Source of the DNA: Halorubrum lipolyticum DSM 21995
Lineage (GTDB): Archaea; Halobacteriota; Halobacteria; Halobacteriales; Haloferacaceae
Direction: 5' to 3'
DNA: 38,578 bases
NCBI RefSeq assembly: GCF_000337375.1
Contig: NZ_AOJG01000017.1
Span: forward strand, 100,771 to 139,348
The translations under genes and the position numbers were made by a program. The first letter of the stretch is position 1, and each line of letters opens with the position of its first letter. Shown piece after piece: positions 30,242-38,491 of the stretch. A model generated the notes under the pieces. That model was not told the DNA's origin and made no database searches. It worked only from the letters and a program-made list of their open reading frames with translations.

Positions 30242-32530
30242 ATGAGCGAGGCCGACGAGCAGACGGTCGCGACCGCGACCGGCCGGGAGATCTGGATCGA
30301 GAAATACCGGCCGCAGTCGCTCGACGACATCCACGGACAGGAGGCGATCGTCGAACGACTTCAGAGCTACATCGACCAGGACGACATCCCGCACCTGCTC
30401 TTTTCGGGGCCCGCCGGCGTCGGGAAGACCACCGCCGCCACCGCCATCGCCCGCCAGGTGTACGGCGAGGACAACTGGCGCGGGAACTTCCTCGAACTCA
30501 ACGCCTCCGACCAGCGCGGGATCGACGTGGTCCGCGACCGGATCAAGGGGTTCGCACGGTCGTCGTTCGGCGGCGACTTCCGGATCGTCTTTCTTGATGA
30601 GGCGGACTCGTTGTGCGTGCCGCCAGGAACCGAGGTCGTCACGGGGTATCCGTCGAGTCCGGAGGTCAAGCCCATCGAGAAAGTGAGTGCGGAGGGCGAA
30701 CCGATCCCGTCCGTCGATTTCGAGACCAACGAGATACAGTCCGACAAAGGGAGACTCGTCGACTCTGGTACCGCGGACTTCCTCGAAGTGGAACTGGAAG
30801 ACGGTCGAACCACGATCGCGAGTCCAACTCACCCGTTTTTCGTGGTCGGCAAAGACGGGAGACTCGTAGAGAAGGAACTCAGAGAACTATCGCCAGGGGA
30901 CGAAATCGCGGACTTCAAAGACGAGGTCGGGGTGTCTCAGTGCGAGATCTGTGAGTCGTGGACGGCGGGACGCTTCTGTTCCATCAAGTGCAAAAATGAG
31001 GGCCACAGCCAGGAGATGCGCGGGGACGGGAACCCGATGCACGGGACCGAATGGTCCGATGAACGGAGAAAGAAGATCGTCGAGAAACTCTCAGACGGTC
31101 GCTTTGCCGGAAGTAACAACCCGAATTACGGCGGGGATTTCCACGGCGTCAACGTGTGGGAGATGGATAAGGAAACGGTGGACCGAGTCCGCGAGGCAAT
31201 CAGCGAGATGCGGTCGGGAACGTCGTGGGAGGAGTGGGTCGTCGACGCGGACCCCGACGAGGTAAAAGCAGACATCGGTGCGGCCACGGTCGAGTGGTGG
31301 GAAAACTTGGACGACGACGAGAGGCAGGCGGTAATCGACAAGAGCATCGAAAACTGTGACTACCCCGTTTGCGACATCAGCGGTGACAATAATCCGATGC
31401 GCGATCCGGAAGTCGCAGAGAAGGTCTCCGAAGCGCTGAAAGGCCACGAACCGACCGGCGGCAACATCAGACACAGCGACGAACTCGGACACTTGGTTCG
31501 ATCCGACTGGGAGTACGATGTCGCGAAGGCGCTGCAGGAGGCAGGCATCGAGTACGAGTACGAACCGGCGTTCGAGCTGTCTGACTCCGTATACCATCCC
31601 GATTTCCTACTCGGAGAGACGGTCATCGAGGTCAAGGGAGTCGCCGAGCTGTGGGGGCAGACCGAGAAAGTCGAGGAGTTCCTCGAAACGTACGGAGACG
31701 AGTACACCTACGTCGTCGTCGGCGACGGCGCCATGCCTCACCACGAGCACTACGAGAAAGAGGAGTTCGAACCGGCGGTCGTCACGGACGGCGGACTACA
31801 GAGCGTTCAGACGGTCGCGATCGAGAGCATCGAGTACAGCCATCGCGGCAAGGCGTACAACATTACCATGGAGGACACTCCCAACTTCATGCTCGCGAAC
31901 GGAGTGTTAACGCACAACACCGATGACGCTCAGTCAGCATTACGCCGGACGATGGAGCAGTTCTCCGACAACACGCGCTTCATCCTCTCGTGTAACTACT
32001 CGTCGAAGATCATCGACCCGATCCAGTCGCGCTGCGCCGTCTTCCGCTTCTCGCCGCTCTCGGACGCGGCCGTCGCCGCGCAGACCCGCGAGATCGCGGC
32101 GGCGGAGGGGATCGAGGTGACCGACGAGGGGGTCGACGCCTTGGTGTACGCCGCGGACGGCGACATGCGCCGCGCGATCAACTCCCTGCAGGCGGCGGCG
32201 ACGACCGGCGACGTGGTCGACGAGGAGGCGGTGTACGCGATCACGGCGACCGCGCGGCCCGAGGAGATCGAGTCGATGGTGACGAACGCCTTAGAGGGCG
32301 ACTTCTCGCGGGCGCGGGCGACGCTCGATCAGCTCCTCACGGAGACGGGGATGGCCGGCGGCGACGTGATCGACCAGCTCCACCGCTCCGTCTGGGAGTT
32401 CGACCTGAGCGAGCGCGAGGCAGTCGCGCTGATGGAGCGGATCGGCGAGGCCGACTACCGGATCGCCGAGGGCGCCAACGAGCAGGTGCAGTTGGAGTCG
32501 CTGCTCGCGTCGCTATCGTTAGAGGAATAG
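30242..32530 (+). CDS. rfcS: Replication factor C small subunit, with intein
   Basis: A 762-aa precursor; removing the intein (residues 125-559) leaves a 327-aa clamp-loader small subunit, the normal length. RFC loads the PCNA clamp at primer ends using ATP. N-extein: [17 protein letters not shown], Walker A GPAGVGKT (56-63), and Walker B FLDEADSL, after which the intein sits. C-extein: [30 protein letters not shown] (the SRC arginine-finger motif), then the sensor-2 and collar helices. Splicing must occur for function because the insertion separates Walker B from the following conserved helix. TATA box 23 nt upstream. The flanking extein is GC-rich, unlike the intein. Confidence 0.97.
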   Translation: MSEADEQTVATATGREIWIEKYRPQSLDDIHGQEAIVERLQSYIDQDDIPHLLFSGPAGVGKTTAATAIARQVYGEDNWRGNFLELNASDQRGIDVVRDRIKGFARSSFGGDFRIVFLDEADSLCVPPGTEVVTGYPSSPEVKPIEKVSAEGEPIPSVDFETNEIQSDKGRLVDSGTADFLEVELEDGRTTIASPTHPFFVVGKDGRLVEKELRELSPGDEIADFKDEVGVSQCEICESWTAGRFCSIKCKNEGHSQEMRGDGNPMHGTEWSDERRKKIVEKLSDGRFAGSNNPNYGGDFHGVNVWEMDKETVDRVREAISEMRSGTSWEEWVVDADPDEVKADIGAATVEWWENLDDDERQAVIDKSIENCDYPVCDISGDNNPMRDPEVAEKVSEALKGHEPTGGNIRHSDELGHLVRSDWEYDVAKALQEAGIEYEYEPAFELSDSVYHPDFLLGETVIEVKGVAELWGQTEKVEEFLETYGDEYTYVVVGDGAMPHHEHYEKEEFEPAVVTDGGLQSVQTVAIESIEYSHRGKAYNITMEDTPNFMLANGVLTHNTDDAQSALRRTMEQFSDNTRFILSCNYSSKIIDPIQSRCAVFRFSPLSDAAVAAQTREIAAAEGIEVTDEGVDALVYAADGDMRRAINSLQAAATTGDVVDEEAVYAITATARPEEIESMVTNALEGDFSRARATLDQLLTETGMAGGDVIDQLHRSVWEFDLSEREAVALMERIGEADYRIAEGANEQVQLESLLASLSLEE
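30614..31918 (+). mobile_element. RFC intein with PD-(D/E)XK-type homing nuclease
   Basis: A 435-aa in-frame insertion between DEADSL and TDDAQS. Splicing blocks are present: N-terminal Cys ([12 protein letters not shown]), block [10 protein letters not shown] with His 197 of the precursor, block [18 protein letters not shown], and block G ending LTHN before the +1 Thr. Between them are a Cys4 finger (C234, C237, C246, C250), three NUMOD3-like repeats ([40 protein letters not shown]) and a nuclease core [20 protein letters not shown], then [15 protein letters not shown] with candidate catalytic E424, D454, E463 and K465. No LAGLIDADG or HNH motif. Third-position A/T is visibly higher than in the extein, which suggests transfer. 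Confidence 0.93.
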
Positions 32531-32598
32531 GCGATCTTAGCGGATACCGGAATCGATTTGTGTACCTGCTCGGCGGGTGTGTGTGGCGAGTTTGGCGT

Positions 32599-32885
32599 CA
32601 CTTATAAATAGATGTTACTGGCGGATCGACGACGAACACCGCCAAAGCCCCAGCCGCGAGGACTCGCGCGGCTCGTTGCGGTACTTACGTCGCCGTGCTT
32701 CGTCCTCACGGCTGCCCCTTTGAGCCCCACCCCGCCCGCACAGCGACCGCAGCCTCATGCCCCCCCAGCCTCGTCGGCCACTCTCCGCTTCGCTTCGAGT
32801 GGCCGACTCCCTCGCGCGGTGCTGCTCGCGGGTCGATGGCCCGCTCGCAGGCGCGCGCCACCGCAACGTGTTCATATATAAATCG
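32599..32885 (-). repeat. Structured repeat element, copy E3 (full length, reverse)
   Basis: A reverse-strand copy of the E1 element in the 407-nt gap between rfcS and the phosphoesterase gene. Conserved blocks in E1 order, read on the reverse strand: TTATAT-containing end, GCGGTGGCGCGC (32853-32864), a 11-bp stem (32797-32807 with 32773-32783), GACGAGGCTGGGG and GCATGAGGCTG (32750-32775), GGGTGGGGCTCAAAGGGGCAG in two parts (32712-32732), a 12-bp stem with one G-U pair, the core CTGGGGCTTTGGCGG with GTGTTC (32634-32653), and the CTTATAA end near 32601. It has no conserved reading frame. Same alternatives as for E1: structured RNA or nonautonomous element. Confidence 0.8.
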
Positions 32886-32937
32886 GCGTTGCGTCTCGTG
32901 GCGCGCTTTTTAAGCCGGGCGCGCACCGACGGCGAGT

Positions 32938-33456
32938 ATGCTCGTCGTCGTCTCGGACACCCATTCGCGCGAGGAGACGAAACTGCAGGGCCGGACCGCG
33001 GAGGCGGTCCGCGAGGCCGACCTCGTCGTCCACGCCGGCGACTTCTACCGCGAGCCGGTCCTCGACGCGTTCGAGTCGGCCTCGCGGACCCTCCGAGCCG
33101 TCTACGGCAACAACGCCGACGCGGCGATCCGCGACCGGCTTCCCGAAGTGCTGACCGCGGAGTACGCCGGCGTCCGGTTCACCGTCACGCACCGACACCG
33201 CAGCGGGGACACCGGGCTCGTGATGCTCGCCCGGGAGCGCGGCGCCGACGCCGTGATCTGCGGACACAGCCACCGCCCCCGGTTCGACGACTCGGGCGCG
33301 CTTCCGATTCTGAACCCCGGGAGCCACGCCCAGCCCCGCGGGAACCGACCGGCGCACGCGGAGCTCGAACCGGCGTCGGAGGGCGAGAGCGCGCTGGACG
33401 GACGGCTCGTCACGCCGGACGGCGAGGTGTTCGAGGAGTTCCGGATCGCGCCGTAG
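32938..33456 (+). CDS. Metallophosphoesterase (YfcE/MJ0936 type)
   Basis: A 172-aa calcineurin-like phosphodiesterase. The five metal-binding blocks are intact: VVVSDTHS (D-x-H), HAGDFY (GD), VYGNNAD (GN-x-D), FTVTHRHRS and ICGHSHRPRFD (GHSH). The end NPGSHAQPRGNRP matches the family closing block. Length is that of single-domain phosphodiesterases such as MJ0936. Two divalent metals (often Mn or Ni) are expected. Natural substrate unknown. CTTTTTAAG at 32906-32914 lies 24 nt before the ATG and is the likely promoter, independent of element E3. Confidence 0.92.
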   Translation: MLVVVSDTHSREETKLQGRTAEAVREADLVVHAGDFYREPVLDAFESASRTLRAVYGNNADAAIRDRLPEVLTAEYAGVRFTVTHRHRSGDTGLVMLARERGADAVICGHSHRPRFDDSGALPILNPGSHAQPRGNRPAHAELEPASEGESALDGRLVTPDGEVFEEFRIAP

Positions 33457-33829
33457 CCGGCGTCCCGGCCGGACGGCGCGGCCGACGCGGGAGAAGCGGC
33501 GCCCGCCGAACGGGGGGAGGGTGTCGGCGGGCGGACGCGACGCCCCGCCTGTCGGCCACTCCGGAGAGCGCGGACAGGAGAGGGGGGTGGGGGAGGGAGA
33601 CCCGAGCGGGCGGGCGTCGTGTGCCGTCGCGGCTCGCCGGTCGGTGACCGATCGTGGGGTGAGGGCCGAAGCGGGGGTCGCATCGACATCTTGTGGCGGT
33701 GATAGCTTATACGTAGCTTATGCACAAAGGCGCGTTTTAGTAATCGATCGACGACCGGAGCGGGGGCCCGGAACCGGCGGACGACCGGGCTGCCGAAACG
33801 CATAACACCGTCCCGACGGATTCGAGTGT
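33457..33829. other. Intergenic region upstream of the phosphate-transport operon
   Basis: 373 nt without a supportable gene. A direct repeat TAGCTTAT occurs at 33703-33710 and 33714-33721, exactly 11 bp (one helical turn) apart, in the only AT-rich stretch. CGCGTTTTAGTAATCG (about 33730-33745) and GCATAAC (33800-33806, 24 nt before the next ATG) are promoter candidates. The first 200 nt are G-rich with no clear structure. Confidence 0.5.
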
Positions 33830-33958
33830 ATGCTCCCGGTCGAACCGTTGTTCGTCGTGATCCTCGTCGCCTTGCTCGGATTCTTCTTCTTCGGGTTCCT
33901 GCTCGTCCGGCGCACTCTGACGGGGCTCCGCGAAGGGTACGACGACGGACAGCGGTAA
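33830..33958 (+). CDS. 42-aa single-span membrane peptide, first gene of the PiT operon
   Basis: A 42-aa protein: MLPVEPLFVVILVALLGFFF, further hydrophobic residues, then a basic RR and the tail TLTGLREGYDDGQR. One membrane helix (about residues 7-26) with a positive-inside flank. The stop is one base from the ATG of the phosphate transporter, and codon use is GC3-rich like that of real genes here. I recall similarly short, uncharacterised haloarchaeal membrane proteins next to PiT genes; function unknown. It may help fold or regulate the transporter, which is an inference from coupling. Confidence 0.72.
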   Translation: MLPVEPLFVVILVALLGFFFFGFLLVRRTLTGLREGYDDGQR

Positions 33959-33959
33959 C

Positions 33960-35135
33960 ATGGTCGTCGTAACTGTCGCCACCCTCGGCGTCGCCGCCGT
34001 CGCCAGCCTCTTTATGGCGTGGTCGATCGGCGCCGGCTCCTCGGGGTCGACGCCGTTCGCGCCGGCGGTCGGTGCCAACGCAATCTCGGTGATGCGCGCG
34101 GGGCTCGTCGTCGGCGTGTTGGGGCTGCTCGGCGCGATTCTGCAGGGCGCGAACGTGACGGAAGCGGTGGGGACGGAGCTGATCGGCGGCGTGACCCTCA
34201 CGGCCGGTGCAGCCATCGTCGCGCTGCTCACCGCGGCCGCGCTCGTCGCGATCGGCGTGTTCGCCGGCTACCCGATCGCGACCGCCTTCACCGTCACCGG
34301 TGCGGTCGTCGGCGTCGGGATCGCGATGGGCGGCGACCCGGCGTGGGCGAAGTACACCGAGATCCTCACGCTGTGGGTGCTCACCCCGTTCGTCGGCGGC
34401 GGCGTCGCGTACGCCGTCGCGCGGCTCCTCATCGGCGATCGGCTCCCCGAACGGCCCCTCACCGCCGCGCTCGCCGGCGTCGTGGGCGCGATCGTCGCGA
34501 ACGTCGGGTTCGCGCTGCTCGGGCCCCCGGGCGAGCAGGCGTCGCTGTCGGAGGCGCTCGGTCCCGGACTCGGGGTCGGCGCGATCGGCACGCCCATCGT
34601 CACGGTCGCGGTGGCGGCGGTCGTCGCGCTCGCGGTGTACGCCGACCTCGGTCGCGACCGCGCGGGCGCCCAGCGGCGGTTCCTCCTCGCGATGGGCGGG
34701 CTCGTCGCCTTCTCGGCCGGCGGCTCGCAGGTCGGGCTCGCGATCGGCCCGCTCGTCCCGATCTTCAGCGAGGTCGGTGTCCCGCTGTGGGCGCTGCTCG
34801 TCGGCGGCGGCGCGGGGCTGCTCGTCGGGTCGTGGACCGGCGCCCCGCGGATGATCAAAGCGATCGCGCAGGACTACGCCTCGATGGGCCCGCGGCGGTC
34901 GATCTCGGCGCTCATTCCGTCGTTCGCGATCGCGCAGATCGCCGTCGCGTTCGGAATCCCCGTCTCGTTCAACGAGATCATCGTCTCCGCCATCGTCGGC
35001 GCGGGCTACGCCGCCGGCGACGCGGGCGTGAGCCGATCGAAGATGGGGTACACGGTGTTCGCGTGGGTCGCGTCGCTCGTCGGATCGCTGGCGCTCGGGT
35101 TCGGCGTGTACACCGCCGTGCAGTTCGTGCTGTGA
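33960..35135 (+). CDS. Inorganic phosphate transporter, PiT family
   Basis: A 391-aa integral membrane protein with about ten helices and the two internal PiT repeats. Repeat one: TPFAPAVGANAISVMRAG. Repeat two: FSAGGSQVGLAIGPLVPI. The family loop GAPRMIKAIAQDYASMGPRR (the intracellular linker) and the end SFNEIIVSAIVGAGYAAGD also fit. PiT proteins import phosphate with Na+ or H+ and have low affinity. The region between the repeats is hydrophobic. The repeat-one motif (GANA) differs slightly from the canonical GANDVAN, as in other archaeal members. It follows the 42-aa membrane peptide by one base. Confidence 0.9.
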   Translation: MVVVTVATLGVAAVASLFMAWSIGAGSSGSTPFAPAVGANAISVMRAGLVVGVLGLLGAILQGANVTEAVGTELIGGVTLTAGAAIVALLTAAALVAIGVFAGYPIATAFTVTGAVVGVGIAMGGDPAWAKYTEILTLWVLTPFVGGGVAYAVARLLIGDRLPERPLTAALAGVVGAIVANVGFALLGPPGEQASLSEALGPGLGVGAIGTPIVTVAVAAVVALAVYADLGRDRAGAQRRFLLAMGGLVAFSAGGSQVGLAIGPLVPIFSEVGVPLWALLVGGGAGLLVGSWTGAPRMIKAIAQDYASMGPRRSISALIPSFAIAQIAVAFGIPVSFNEIIVSAIVGAGYAAGDAGVSRSKMGYTVFAWVASLVGSLALGFGVYTAVQFVL

Positions 35136-35187
35136 CGAGTGACCGGAGCGTCTGGGGCGGTGTTCGCTTATAAACGGCTGCCGTCGC

Positions 35188-35634
35188 TTACTCTTCTAGC
35201 TCCGCGAACACGGCGTCGACCATCTCGCCGGTGTCGGCGATGATCGCGTCCATCTCCTCGTCGTCGGTCGGGAGCCCGAGGAGCCGCGCGGTCTTCATGA
35301 TCGAGATGTGGTAGACGACCTGCTCGCCGGGCGCCGTCTCCCAGATCACCATGTTACAGGGGAACAGACCGCCGATCCGCCCGTCGGTCGCGTCGAGCGC
35401 GCGGTCCGCCATCGCGGGGTTGCAGGCGCCGAGGACGTAGTAGGGGTCGCGGTCCGCGTCGACCTTCTCGTTGAGCATCTCGGACGGGGAGAACTCCACC
35501 GGGATCCCGAACCCCGCGTCGAGACACACCTCGCGGACGCGCTCGATCGCCGACTCGTGATCGGTCTCCAGCGTCGTCTGCGTCTCGCCGTACTCCTCGG
35601 GGTCGAGTTCGTGCGGATCGAACGGGATCGACAT
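35188..35634 (-). CDS. DUF302 family protein
   Basis: A 148-aa soluble protein with the DUF302 fold: TTLETDHESAIERVREVCLD at the start, VEFSPSEMLNEKVDAD, YYVLGACNPAMADRALDATD and LFPCNMVIWETAPGEQVVYH with a Cys in FPCN. The family often lies near thioredoxin-like or phosphate/arsenate genes and may bind small ligands or metals through conserved Cys/His. Here it is convergent with the PiT operon, which may be chance. I start at MSIPFDPHELDPEEYG; the upstream open frame overlaps a different gene's DNA. Confidence 0.85.
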   Translation of the reverse strand: MSIPFDPHELDPEEYGETQTTLETDHESAIERVREVCLDAGFGIPVEFSPSEMLNEKVDADRDPYYVLGACNPAMADRALDATDGRIGGLFPCNMVIWETAPGEQVVYHISIMKTARLLGLPTDDEEMDAIIADTGEMVDAVFAELEE

Positions 35635-35729
35635 ATCACGAATCCGCGTCGCCCGGACAAAAAGCTCGCGGCGGCGGAGGGGGACGAGCGAAGCGGCGAA
35701 GGCGGAAGCCGAAGGCGAACGGGGACCGG

Positions 35730-36026
35730 CTACTCGGTCGCGACCGGGCCGCGTCCGACGACCGCCTCGACCTCCGTCACGAACTCGCTCCGGCTCTCGA
35801 ACAGCGGGACCTCGGAGTCCGCGAGCACGTCGTCGAGGTCGCGTGCGCCCTTCGGAGTGCGGATCGTCGCGTCGCCCTCCTGGGCGCGCAGGTCGCTGCG
35901 CTTCGCGGGCCACGTGAGCCGCGATGCGACGCGGGCGATCGGCTCGCCCGCCACGTCCGGCCCCTCGCCAAGCTCGACGGCCGGCTCCTCCGCCTCCTCC
36001 GCCTCGGCCTCGTCGGTGTCGCTCAT
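35730..36026 (-). CDS. Small acidic protein, DUF5789-like
   Basis: A 98-aa protein with an acidic Glu/Ala-rich N-terminal third (MSDTDEAEAEEAEEPAVELG) and a compact conserved part with RVASRLTWPAKRSDLRAQEG, DATIRTPKGARDLDDVL and a final helix EFVTEVEAVVG. This matches what I remember of DUF5789 in haloarchaea, function unknown; the RLTWPA block is its most distinctive stretch. The start ATG lies just downstream of a short AT-rich patch. It reads in the same direction as the DUF302 gene, 95 nt upstream of it. Confidence 0.72.
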   Translation of the reverse strand: MSDTDEAEAEEAEEPAVELGEGPDVAGEPIARVASRLTWPAKRSDLRAQEGDATIRTPKGARDLDDVLADSEVPLFESRSEFVTEVEAVVGRGPVATE

Positions 36027-36244
36027 ACCCCGCGCTTTCGCTCCGTCGACACTAATGGTTTCGATGCCGACCGGCACGGACCCGACGCGGGCCCCGTGCG
36101 AGACCGGTCGCCCGGAATAATTGCGTGACAAATATATGGATCGTCGGCAAGTTGTGACTGGGATCACACACACGATTCCCGCGACCGCGTGCCGGAACGG
36201 CGCGCGCTGGTTCCCGCCACCACTTCCCGCGTATTTCGACTCGC

Positions 36245-36282
36245 CTCACCGGCTCTGCCTCTCCTCACCGGCTCTGCCTCTC
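36245..36282 (+). repeat. 19-bp tandem repeat downstream of peptidase gene
   Basis: Two identical 19-bp units CTCACCGGCTCTGCCTCTC (36245-36263 and 36264-36282) and a diverged third running to the peptidase stop at 36303. Within a 276-nt gap that otherwise holds only an AT-rich patch CAAATATATGG (about 36129-36139). Confidence 0.85.
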
Positions 36283-36302
36283 CTCACCGACTCCGCCACC
36301 CC

Positions 36303-37439
36303 TCACCGCCAGCCGCGGTCGGTGTCGTTCAGTCGTTCGCACCCGTCTCCGGTGACGACGACGAGGTCCTCGATCCGACAGCCGAACCGCCCGTCGAGGT
36401 AGATCCCCGGCTCCACCGAGAAGACCATTCCCGGCTCCAGCTCCCGGTCGTTGCCGGCCACGACGTACGGCTCCTCGTGGACGTCGAGCCCCACCCCGTG
36501 ACCGGTGCGGTGGAAGAACGCGTCGCCGTACCCGGCGTCCTCGATGACCTCGCGCGCGGCCCGGTCGATCACCTCGGCGGCGACGCCCGGTTCGACCGCC
36601 TCGACGGCGGCGGCCTGCGCCTCCCGGACGGTCTCGTGGACGCGCTCGTACTCGGCCGGCGGCTCGCGGTCGAAGACGAGCGTCCGCGTCTGGTCGGAGG
36701 GGTAGCCGTCGACCCGGGTGCCGAAGTCGAGCACGACCGGCTCGCCCGCCCGGATCTCGCGGTCGCCGCAGCCGTGGTGCGGCTTCGCCCCGTTCGGCCC
36801 CGCGCCGACGATCGTCTCGAACGAGGTCCCCTCGCCGCCGTGGGCGGCCAGCCGGTCGGCGACCCAGTCGGCGAGGTCGCACTCGGTCATCCCGAGCGCG
36901 TCCGCGCCGAGCTCGCGGAGGTCCCGGACCGTCTCGTCGGCGGCGACCGCGGCCGCGCGCATCGCGTCCAACTCGGCCTCGTCCTTCCGCACGCGGAGGT
37001 CGGCGAGCGCCTCGCTCGCGAGCCCCCACGCCGCGTCGGGCGCGGCGCTCCGGAGGTCCTGCGTGAACGTCGCCCACATCGTGTCGTCGACGAGAAGTCG
37101 CCCCTCGCGGAGCCCGAGGTCGCCGAGCAGGTCCCGGACGGCGACGGTCGGGTCGTCGCCGTCGGCCCACGTCCGGACCGCGTCGACGGTGGTCTCCTCC
37201 CGGACCTGCGTCTCGTAGAGGGCCGGAACGAGGAACTCCGGTTCGGGGAGGGAGGCCCCATCCGTCGCGCGGTCGCCCGCCGGCACGACGAGCAGGAGGT
37301 GTCGCTCGCCCGGCTCCTCGGCGAAGCCGGTGAGGTACTGGAGGTTCCGACTGGGGAAACAGACGAGCCCGTCGGCGCCGGTCTCCCGGAGCCGCGCCGC
37401 CGCGCGCTCGCGCCGTTCCGCGTGGACGTCTTCGGTCAC
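36303..37439 (-). CDS. Xaa-Pro aminopeptidase-like M24 metallopeptidase
   Basis: This 378-aa cytosolic peptidase of the pita-bread fold cleaves N-terminal or dipeptide bonds next to proline. N-terminal creatinase-like domain: LVCFPSRNLQYLTGFAEEPG. The catalytic domain carries the five dinuclear-metal ligands in order: Asp in VVLDFGTRVDG, Asp in YPSDQTRTL, His in FFHRTGHGVGLDVHEEPY, Glu in VFSVEPGIYLDG and Glu in CRIEDLVVV. Length matches PepQ/Xaa-Pro dipeptidases. The start is a GTG (MTEDVHAERRERAAARL), set by the TATA box 24 nt upstream. Alternative name: prolidase; the sequence does not settle which. Confidence 0.92.
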   Translation of the reverse strand: MTEDVHAERRERAAARLRETGADGLVCFPSRNLQYLTGFAEEPGERHLLLVVPAGDRATDGASLPEPEFLVPALYETQVREETTVDAVRTWADGDDPTVAVRDLLGDLGLREGRLLVDDTMWATFTQDLRSAAPDAAWGLASEALADLRVRKDEAELDAMRAAAVAADETVRDLRELGADALGMTECDLADWVADRLAAHGGEGTSFETIVGAGPNGAKPHHGCGDREIRAGEPVVLDFGTRVDGYPSDQTRTLVFDREPPAEYERVHETVREAQAAAVEAVEPGVAAEVIDRAAREVIEDAGYGDAFFHRTGHGVGLDVHEEPYVVAGNDRELEPGMVFSVEPGIYLDGRFGCRIEDLVVVTGDGCERLNDTDRGWR

Positions 37440-37462
37440 GTTCGCACTCGGACCGGCGGTCG

Positions 37463-37470
37463 TTTATAAG
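37463..37470 (-). promoter_or_regulatory. Promoter of the M24 peptidase gene
   Basis: Reverse-strand CTTATAAA, 24-31 nt before the GTG start. The palindromic TTATAA could also fire on the forward strand toward the small zinc-finger gene. Confidence 0.7.
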
Positions 37471-37533
37471 TAGGGATGCGTTGAGGGACGGCAAGCGCCC
37501 CATAACGATATGCGAAGCGTCCCACGAGCGGGT

Positions 37534-37677
37534 ATGAGCATCCAGAAGGGCTCGACGTTCGACTGCCCCGAGTGCGACGTGACCGCACCCTCGGCGTCGG
37601 TGCCGTACGACGCCCTCGGCTACGCCGTCTGTCCGGTCTGTTCGCACGCGACGGCCCCGGGAACGGGTGAGGAGTGA
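37534..37677 (+). CDS. 47-aa small zinc-finger protein
   Basis: A 47-aa protein with two CxxC knuckles: CPEC at 11-14 and CPVC at 33-36, spaced 18 residues, in MSIQKGSTFDCPECDVTAPS and YAVCPVCSHATAPG. Small proteins of this sort, with one zinc ribbon, are abundant in haloarchaea. Codon use is GC3-rich, a stop follows at a natural end, and the knuckle spacing is regular, so I consider it a real gene. Function unknown. It lies divergently from the peptidase gene and 70 nt before the next gene. Confidence 0.75.
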   Translation: MSIQKGSTFDCPECDVTAPSASVPYDALGYAVCPVCSHATAPGTGEE

Positions 37678-37747
37678 CCGGAGCGTCGCGTTCCCGTCGG
37701 CGGTCGCGAACCGCGCCGTTTTAGCCGCGCCGCCCGCCCTCTCCGGT

Positions 37748-37975
37748 ATGGCTTGGTCGCTGGGACGCGAGGACGACGTGATCACCGAGTGGGAACGCTC
37801 CGACGGCTACGCGACGGTCCGGCTCCGCGAGCGCGGCGACGGCGGGTTCGTCGTCCGCCTCGACGTGATGGAACAGGCCGCCGACGAGTCGGCCTACGAG
37901 CGCGAGCGGTTCGACGACCGCGAGGCGGCGCTCGACCGCGCGGCGGCGTGGCGAGAGGAGCGCGACGTCGATTGA
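37748..37975 (+). CDS. Small conserved-looking haloarchaeal protein (75 aa)
   Basis: A 75-aa soluble protein: MAWSLGREDDVITEWERSDG, YATVRLRERGDGGFVVRLDV, then a helical end rich in Arg and Glu (YERERFDDREAALDRAAAWR). Two beta strands followed by an amphipathic helix; no membrane segment. I do not recognise a named family with certainty (DUF7543 comes to mind). GCGCCGTTTTAGCCGCG at about 37714-37730 gives a T-rich promoter-like site about 20 nt upstream of the ATG. The frame opens earlier, but upstream residues look non-coding. Confidence 0.7.
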   Translation: MAWSLGREDDVITEWERSDGYATVRLRERGDGGFVVRLDVMEQAADESAYERERFDDREAALDRAAAWREERDVD

Positions 37976-38074
37976 TCGGCAGCGCCGACTGGTCCACAAC
38001 GTCGACTGATCGGTAGCTGTCCGGCCGGCAGCGTCCATCGACCGACAACGACGACCCGGCGACCGGGCCGGCGG

Positions 38075-38440
38075 TCAGGGGAGCGACACCGCGTCATCGA
38101 GGAACGCCTGACACTCGATCGTCCGGCCGTCGGGGTCTTCGGCGAAGAACTGATAAATGTCGTAGCGCTCGTTCTCGCGCGGCGTCTCGACGGCGCCGGC
38201 GCCGGGCGCCTCGGCGAGCCGCTCCCGGGCCTCATCGACCCCCTCGCGGTCCGGGTACACGAACGTGAGCGTCCCGCAGTCGTCGGTGCGGTCGCGCTCA
38301 CAGAACCCGAACAGCATGTTGTCATACCCCAAGATTGTGCAGTCGAGCTGTTCGAGCCGCACCGCGGCGCCCATCGTCTCGCGGTAGAACTCGACGACTG
38401 CGTCGTGCCGCTCCGTCGCGTGAAAGACGATTCCGGACAT
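38075..38440 (-). CDS. VOC family protein (glyoxalase/dioxygenase fold)
   Basis: A 121-aa vicinal-oxygen-chelate protein made of two beta-alpha-beta-beta-beta modules: IVFHATERHDAVVEFYRETM, LEQLDCTILGYDNMLFGFCE, TLTFVYPDREGVDEARERL and IYQFFAEDPDGRTIECQAFL. The pattern FAEDPDGRTIECQAF carries the usual metal-ligand Glu near the end. The His in IVFHA would be the first ligand. The substrate of such small VOC proteins cannot be deduced. I start at MSGIVFHATER because the 10 residues upstream are not part of the fold. Confidence 0.85.
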   Translation of the reverse strand: MSGIVFHATERHDAVVEFYRETMGAAVRLEQLDCTILGYDNMLFGFCERDRTDDCGTLTFVYPDREGVDEARERLAEAPGAGAVETPRENERYDIYQFFAEDPDGRTIECQAFLDDAVSLP

Positions 38441-38491
38441 GGCTCCGAGAACGGGTACGGGGCACTTCACGGCACCGGGCGGCGTCCCGGC

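Noticed and set aside
30614-31918. LAGLIDADG or HNH endonuclease in the intein
   Set aside because: I looked for the paired dodecapeptides and for HNH His-Asn-His; neither is present, whereas a PDF...EVKG core is.
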